Positions 61,105 through 64,000 of a DNA stretch of 64,000 nucleotides are shown here, piece by piece. Origin of the DNA: Micromonospora avicenniae. Its GTDB lineage: Bacteria; Actinomycetota; Actinomycetes; Mycobacteriales; Micromonosporaceae. The position numbers and the translations under genes are program-made. The stretch is taken from the NCBI RefSeq assembly GCF_900156065.1, contig NZ_FTNF01000022.1, positions 28,700-92,699 on the forward strand, read 5' to 3'. How positions within the stretch are numbered: position 1 is the first letter of the stretch; each line of letters opens with the position of its first letter. The notes under the pieces are model-generated. The model did not search any database. It was not told where the DNA came from and saw only the letters and a list, made by a program, of their open reading frames with translations.

Positions 61105-62484
61105 ATGCCAGTCGACCGTATCGACGCCGTCGTCAGCCTCGCCAAGCGCCGGGGCTTCGTTTTTCCCTCCAGCGAGATCTACGGAGGCACCCGGTCGGCG
61201 TGGGACTACGGTCCGCTCGGCGTGGAACTCAAGGAGAACGTCCGCCGGCAGTGGTGGAAGACCATGGTCCAGGGGCGGGACGACGTCGTCGGCCTGGACT
61301 CGGCCGTGATCCTGGCCCGGAAGGTCTGGGAGGCCTCCGGTCACATCGCCGAGTTCGTCGACCCGCTCACCGAGTGCCAGTCCTGCCACAAGCGGTTCCG
61401 CGCCGACCACCTGGAGGAGGCGTACGCCGAGAAGCACGGCAAGCCGCTGACCTCGCTGGCCGAGCTGAACTGCCCCAACTGTGGCAACAAGGGCACCTTC
61501 ACTGAGCCGAAGATGTTCAACGGCCTGATGAAGACCTACCTCGGCCCGGTGGAGAGCGACGAGGGTCTGCACTACCTGCGGCCGGAGACCGCCCAGGGCA
61601 TCTTCGTCAACTACAACAACGTGGCGACCGCCGCCCGCAAGAAGCCGCCGTTCGGCATCGCGCAGACCGGCAAGTCGTTCCGCAACGAGATCACACCGGG
61701 CAACTTCATCTTCCGTACGCGCGAGTTCGAGCAGATGGAGATGGAGTTCTTCGTCGAGCCGGGCACCGACGAGAAGTGGCACGAGTACTGGCTCCAGGAG
61801 CGCTGGAACTGGTACATCGACCTCGGCCTGTCGGAGGCGAACCTGCGCTTCTACGAGCACCCGAAGGAGAAGTTGTCGCACTACTCGAAGCGGACCGTCG
61901 ACATCGAGTACCGCTTCCAGTTCGGTGGCACCGAGTTCGCTGAGCTGGAGGGCATCGCCAACCGGACCGACTTCGACCTCTCCACGCACAGCAAGCACTC
62001 CGGTGTCGACCTGTCCTACTTCGATCAGGCCAAGAACGAGCGCTGGATGCCGTACGTGATCGAGCCGGCCGCCGGCCTCACCCGCGCGGTGCTCGCCTTC
62101 CTGCTCGAGGCGTACGACGAGGACGAGGCGCCGAACACCAAGGGCGGCGTGGACAAGCGGACGGTCATGCGCTTCGACCCGCGGCTCGCGCCGGTGAAGG
62201 TCGCGGTGCTGCCGCTGTCCCGCAACGAGGCGCTCTCGCCGAAGGCCAAGGAGCTCGCCGCCACGCTGCGCAAGCGCTGGGTGGTGGAGTTCGACGACTC
62301 GCAGGCGATCGGCCGCCGCTACCGCCGGCAGGACGAGATCGGCACGCCGTTCTGCGTGACTGTCGACTTCGACACCCTGGACGACAACGCGGTTACCGTA
62401 CGCAACCGGGACACCATGGGCCAGGAACGGGTCTCTCTCGACCAGGTCGAGCGCTACCTGATCGAGCGCCTGCCCGGCTGCTGA
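61105..62484 (+). CDS. glyS: Glycine--tRNA ligase
   Basis: Homodimeric class II enzyme (eukaryotic/archaeal type), 459 residues. Motif 1 region GVELKENVRRQWWK, motif 2 KSFRNEITPGNFIFRTREFEQ, motif 3 GLTRAVLAFLLEAYDED. A CxxC pair insertion (CQSCHKRF...CPNCGNKG) binds zinc. GTAGGAGGAAAC precedes the ATG. Terminator follows. Confidence 0.97.
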   Translation: MPVDRIDAVVSLAKRRGFVFPSSEIYGGTRSAWDYGPLGVELKENVRRQWWKTMVQGRDDVVGLDSAVILARKVWEASGHIAEFVDPLTECQSCHKRFRADHLEEAYAEKHGKPLTSLAELNCPNCGNKGTFTEPKMFNGLMKTYLGPVESDEGLHYLRPETAQGIFVNYNNVATAARKKPPFGIAQTGKSFRNEITPGNFIFRTREFEQMEMEFFVEPGTDEKWHEYWLQERWNWYIDLGLSEANLRFYEHPKEKLSHYSKRTVDIEYRFQFGGTEFAELEGIANRTDFDLSTHSKHSGVDLSYFDQAKNERWMPYVIEPAAGLTRAVLAFLLEAYDEDEAPNTKGGVDKRTVMRFDPRLAPVKVAVLPLSRNEALSPKAKELAATLRKRWVVEFDDSQAIGRRYRRQDEIGTPFCVTVDFDTLDDNAVTVRNRDTMGQERVSLDQVERYLIERLPGC

Positions 62485-62494
62485 GCTGCGAGGC

Positions 62495-62531
62495 GGGCCC
62501 CGGCGGCGAGCGAGAGCCTCCGCCGGGGCCC
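62495..62531 (+). terminator. Terminator of glyS
   Basis: 12-bp perfect arms GGGCCCCGGCGG (62495-62506) and CCGCCGGGGCCC (62520-62531), 13-nt loop. Its end abuts the dus -10. Confidence 0.65.
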
Positions 62532-62533
62532 CG

Positions 62534-62546
62534 TACACTTGTCGGG
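62534..62546 (+). promoter_or_regulatory. Leaderless promoter -10 of dus
   Basis: TACACT (62534-62539), 6 nt, then GTG 62546, no Shine-Dalgarno. Confidence 0.55.
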
Positions 62547-63718
62547 TGACCGCCCCGACCCTGCCTGCGCTGCGACCACTCACCCTCGGGCGGCACCAGG
62601 TGTGGCCGCCGGTGGTGCTGGCGCCGATGGCGGGCATCACCAACGTCGGATTCCGGCAGCTCTGCCGGGAGCAGGGCGGCGGCATCTACGTCTGCGAGAT
62701 GATCACGACCGTCGCGCTGGTCGAGCGGAACCCGAAGACGCTGCGGATGATCGCCTTCGGCGATGACGAGCAGCCCCGCAGCCTCCAGCTCTACGGCACG
62801 GACCCGGAGATCACCGCGGCCGCCGTGCGGATCATCGTCGAACGGGATCTCGCCGATCACATCGACCTGAACTTCGGCTGCCCGGTGCCGAAGGTGACCC
62901 GCAGAGGCGGCGGAGCGGCCCTGCCGTGGCGGCGCCGGCTCTTCGCCCGGCTGGTCAAGGCGGCGGTGGACGCCGCGTCGCCCGCCGGAGTGCCGGTCAC
63001 GGTCAAGATGCGCAAGGGCATCGACGACGACCATCTGACGTACGTCGAGGCGGGGCTCGCCGCCCAGGACGCCGGGGTGGCGGCGGTGGCGTTGCACGGG
63101 CGTACTGCCGCCCAGCGCTACTCGGGCACCGCCGACTGGGACGCGATCGCCACCCTCAAGCAGGCCTTGGACGTGCCGGTGCTAGGCAACGGCGACATCT
63201 GGGAGGCGGACGACGCGCTGCGGATGGTCGCGCACACCGGCGTGGACGGGGTGGTGGTCGGCCGCGGCTGCCTGGGGCGGCCCTGGCTCTTCGCCGACCT
63301 GGAGGCCGCGTTCAACGGCCGCCCCGAACGCCGGCTGCCCAACCTCGGCGAGGTGGCGTCGACCATGCGCCGGCACGCCGAGCTGCTGGTCGAGCAGTTC
63401 AGCGCCGGCGAGCGTACTCCGGGCCGGGGCGAGCGGGACGGCTGCACCGACTTCCGCAAGCACGTCGCCTGGTACCTGAAGGGCTTCCCGATCGGCGGCG
63501 AGTTGCGCCGCGAGCTGGCGATGATCGAGAGCCTGTCCCAACTCGACGACCTGCTCGCCAAGCTCGACCCGACCGTACCCTTCCCGGTGGAGACGCTGGG
63601 CCAGCCACGTGGCCGTACCAACTCGCCGGGCAAGGTCTTCCTGCCCGACGGCTGGCTCGCGAGCCGGGACGACGACACCGTGCCGGAGGGCGCCGAACTC
63701 GCCGATTCCGGCGGCTGA
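62546..63718 (+). CDS. dus: tRNA-dihydrouridine synthase
   Basis: Flavin enzyme that reduces tRNA uridines, 390 residues. FMN-barrel start VVLAPMAGITNVGFR, catalytic Cys in NFGCPVPKVTRRGGG, and LHGRTAAQRYSG. DusB-like by overall pattern. glyS-dus is a common neighbour pair in actinobacteria. Confidence 0.95.
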   Translation: MTAPTLPALRPLTLGRHQVWPPVVLAPMAGITNVGFRQLCREQGGGIYVCEMITTVALVERNPKTLRMIAFGDDEQPRSLQLYGTDPEITAAAVRIIVERDLADHIDLNFGCPVPKVTRRGGGAALPWRRRLFARLVKAAVDAASPAGVPVTVKMRKGIDDDHLTYVEAGLAAQDAGVAAVALHGRTAAQRYSGTADWDAIATLKQALDVPVLGNGDIWEADDALRMVAHTGVDGVVVGRGCLGRPWLFADLEAAFNGRPERRLPNLGEVASTMRRHAELLVEQFSAGERTPGRGERDGCTDFRKHVAWYLKGFPIGGELRRELAMIESLSQLDDLLAKLDPTVPFPVETLGQPRGRTNSPGKVFLPDGWLASRDDDTVPEGAELADSGG

Positions 63719-63750
63719 CCTGTCCAACATCGGTCGTGACGTGGAGACGG

Positions 63751-63787
63751 CGAAAGGGCCGGCCCCTTGTGGGGGTCGGCCCTTTCG
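63751..63787. terminator. Bidirectional terminator, dus / C39-like gene
   Basis: Arms CGAAAGGGCCGGCCCC (63751-63766) and the region 63771-63787 pair with one G-T and one bulge, 4-nt loop TTGT, between convergent stops. Confidence 0.7.
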
Positions 63788-63799
63788 GTTGGGTCCGGG

Positions 63800-64000
63800 T
63801 CAGTTGGTGGAGTAGCCGCGGGTGGCGATCCAGTCGGCGAGGTGGTCGACGCTGATCCGGTAGGAGGCCATGTTGGGGTCGGCGCTGTCGGCGATGGTGA
63901 CGGTCTTGCCGCCGTCGTGGTAGCCGGTGACGCTGATGTAGTGGCCGCCTTCGAAGGAGTGGGTGTTGCCGTCGGTGTCGGTGGTGGTGCCGGCGATGTT
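63800..64000 (-). CDS. C39-like peptidase domain protein, C-terminal part only
   Basis: Only the last 66 residues are in the window; the 5' part lies beyond position 64000. Visible: GGHYISVTGYHDGGKTVTIADSADP, the His-containing strand and Asp of the papain-like C39 fold (written here as one family motif in part: GGHYISVTGYHD). The catalytic Cys would be upstream, outside the window. Probably secreted, as is usual for this family. Confidence 0.75.
   Translation of the reverse strand, partial: NIAGTTTDTDGNTHSFEGGHYISVTGYHDGGKTVTIADSADPNMASYRISVDHLADWIATRGYSTN

Overview
The window is about 72% GC actinobacterial chromosome. Gene content and order fit a filamentous actinomycete of the Micromonosporaceae, most likely Micromonospora or a close relative. 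That placement rests on gene order and protein recognition by eye, not on a database search. Seventy protein genes, one transposase remnant and one TPP riboswitch can be supported. I saw no tRNA, rRNA or CRISPR array.

Layout. 0-9.2 kb: 3' part of pepN; a FAD monooxygenase with a PadR regulator; nadD-rsfS-phosphatase; degV; then a divergent HxlR regulator/alpha-beta hydrolase pair lying between two inverted fragments of an IS5-type transposase. 9.2-19.6 kb: IS remnant, comEA-comEC, holA, rpsT, an APH-like kinase, a DUF4240 protein, lepA and a GlsB-like membrane protein. 19.7-29.8 kb: a sugar ABC importer without its own ATPase, a MOSC protein, a phytanoyl-CoA dioxygenase-like enzyme, a lysozyme-like anchored protein, a divergent SDR, an enoyl-CoA hydratase head to head with hemW, and a DUF4870 protein. 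29.9-44.3 kb: housekeeping block with CIRCE-hrcA-dnaJ, rsmE, HIT, phoH-ybeY-hlyC-(cytidine deaminase-like)-era, an acyltransferase, a DUF4097 lipoprotein, recO and uppS. 44.7-55.3 kb: a stretch bounded by two related long palindromes, holding gnd, a thiamine-binding protein, a TPP-riboswitch-controlled YkoEDC-type transporter, hydrolase, SIS, DUF6328 and acyl-CoA dehydrogenase genes. 55.5-60 kb: zinc homeostasis (znuA-znuC-znuB, a zinc-type ArsR, Zur). 60-64 kb: small proteins, glyS, dus, and the end of a C39-type peptidase-like protein.

How genes work together. Zinc uptake (ZnuACB) sits with two zinc regulators and a good Zur box. Thiamine uptake is placed under a THI box with a thiamine-binding protein nearby. 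HrcA has a CIRCE element. Many genes show a TANNNT hexamer 6-7 nt before the start codon and no ribosome binding site, which points to frequent leaderless transcription and was used to choose starts.

No wholly new multi-gene system is evident. The best leads are the two covarying palindromes at 44.72 and 55.28 kb, the IS-bounded HxlR/hydrolase module, the SDR lacking its Tyr/Lys pair under twin palindromic operators, and the 23-bp inverted repeat plus G-quadruplex motif inside the thiamine operon.
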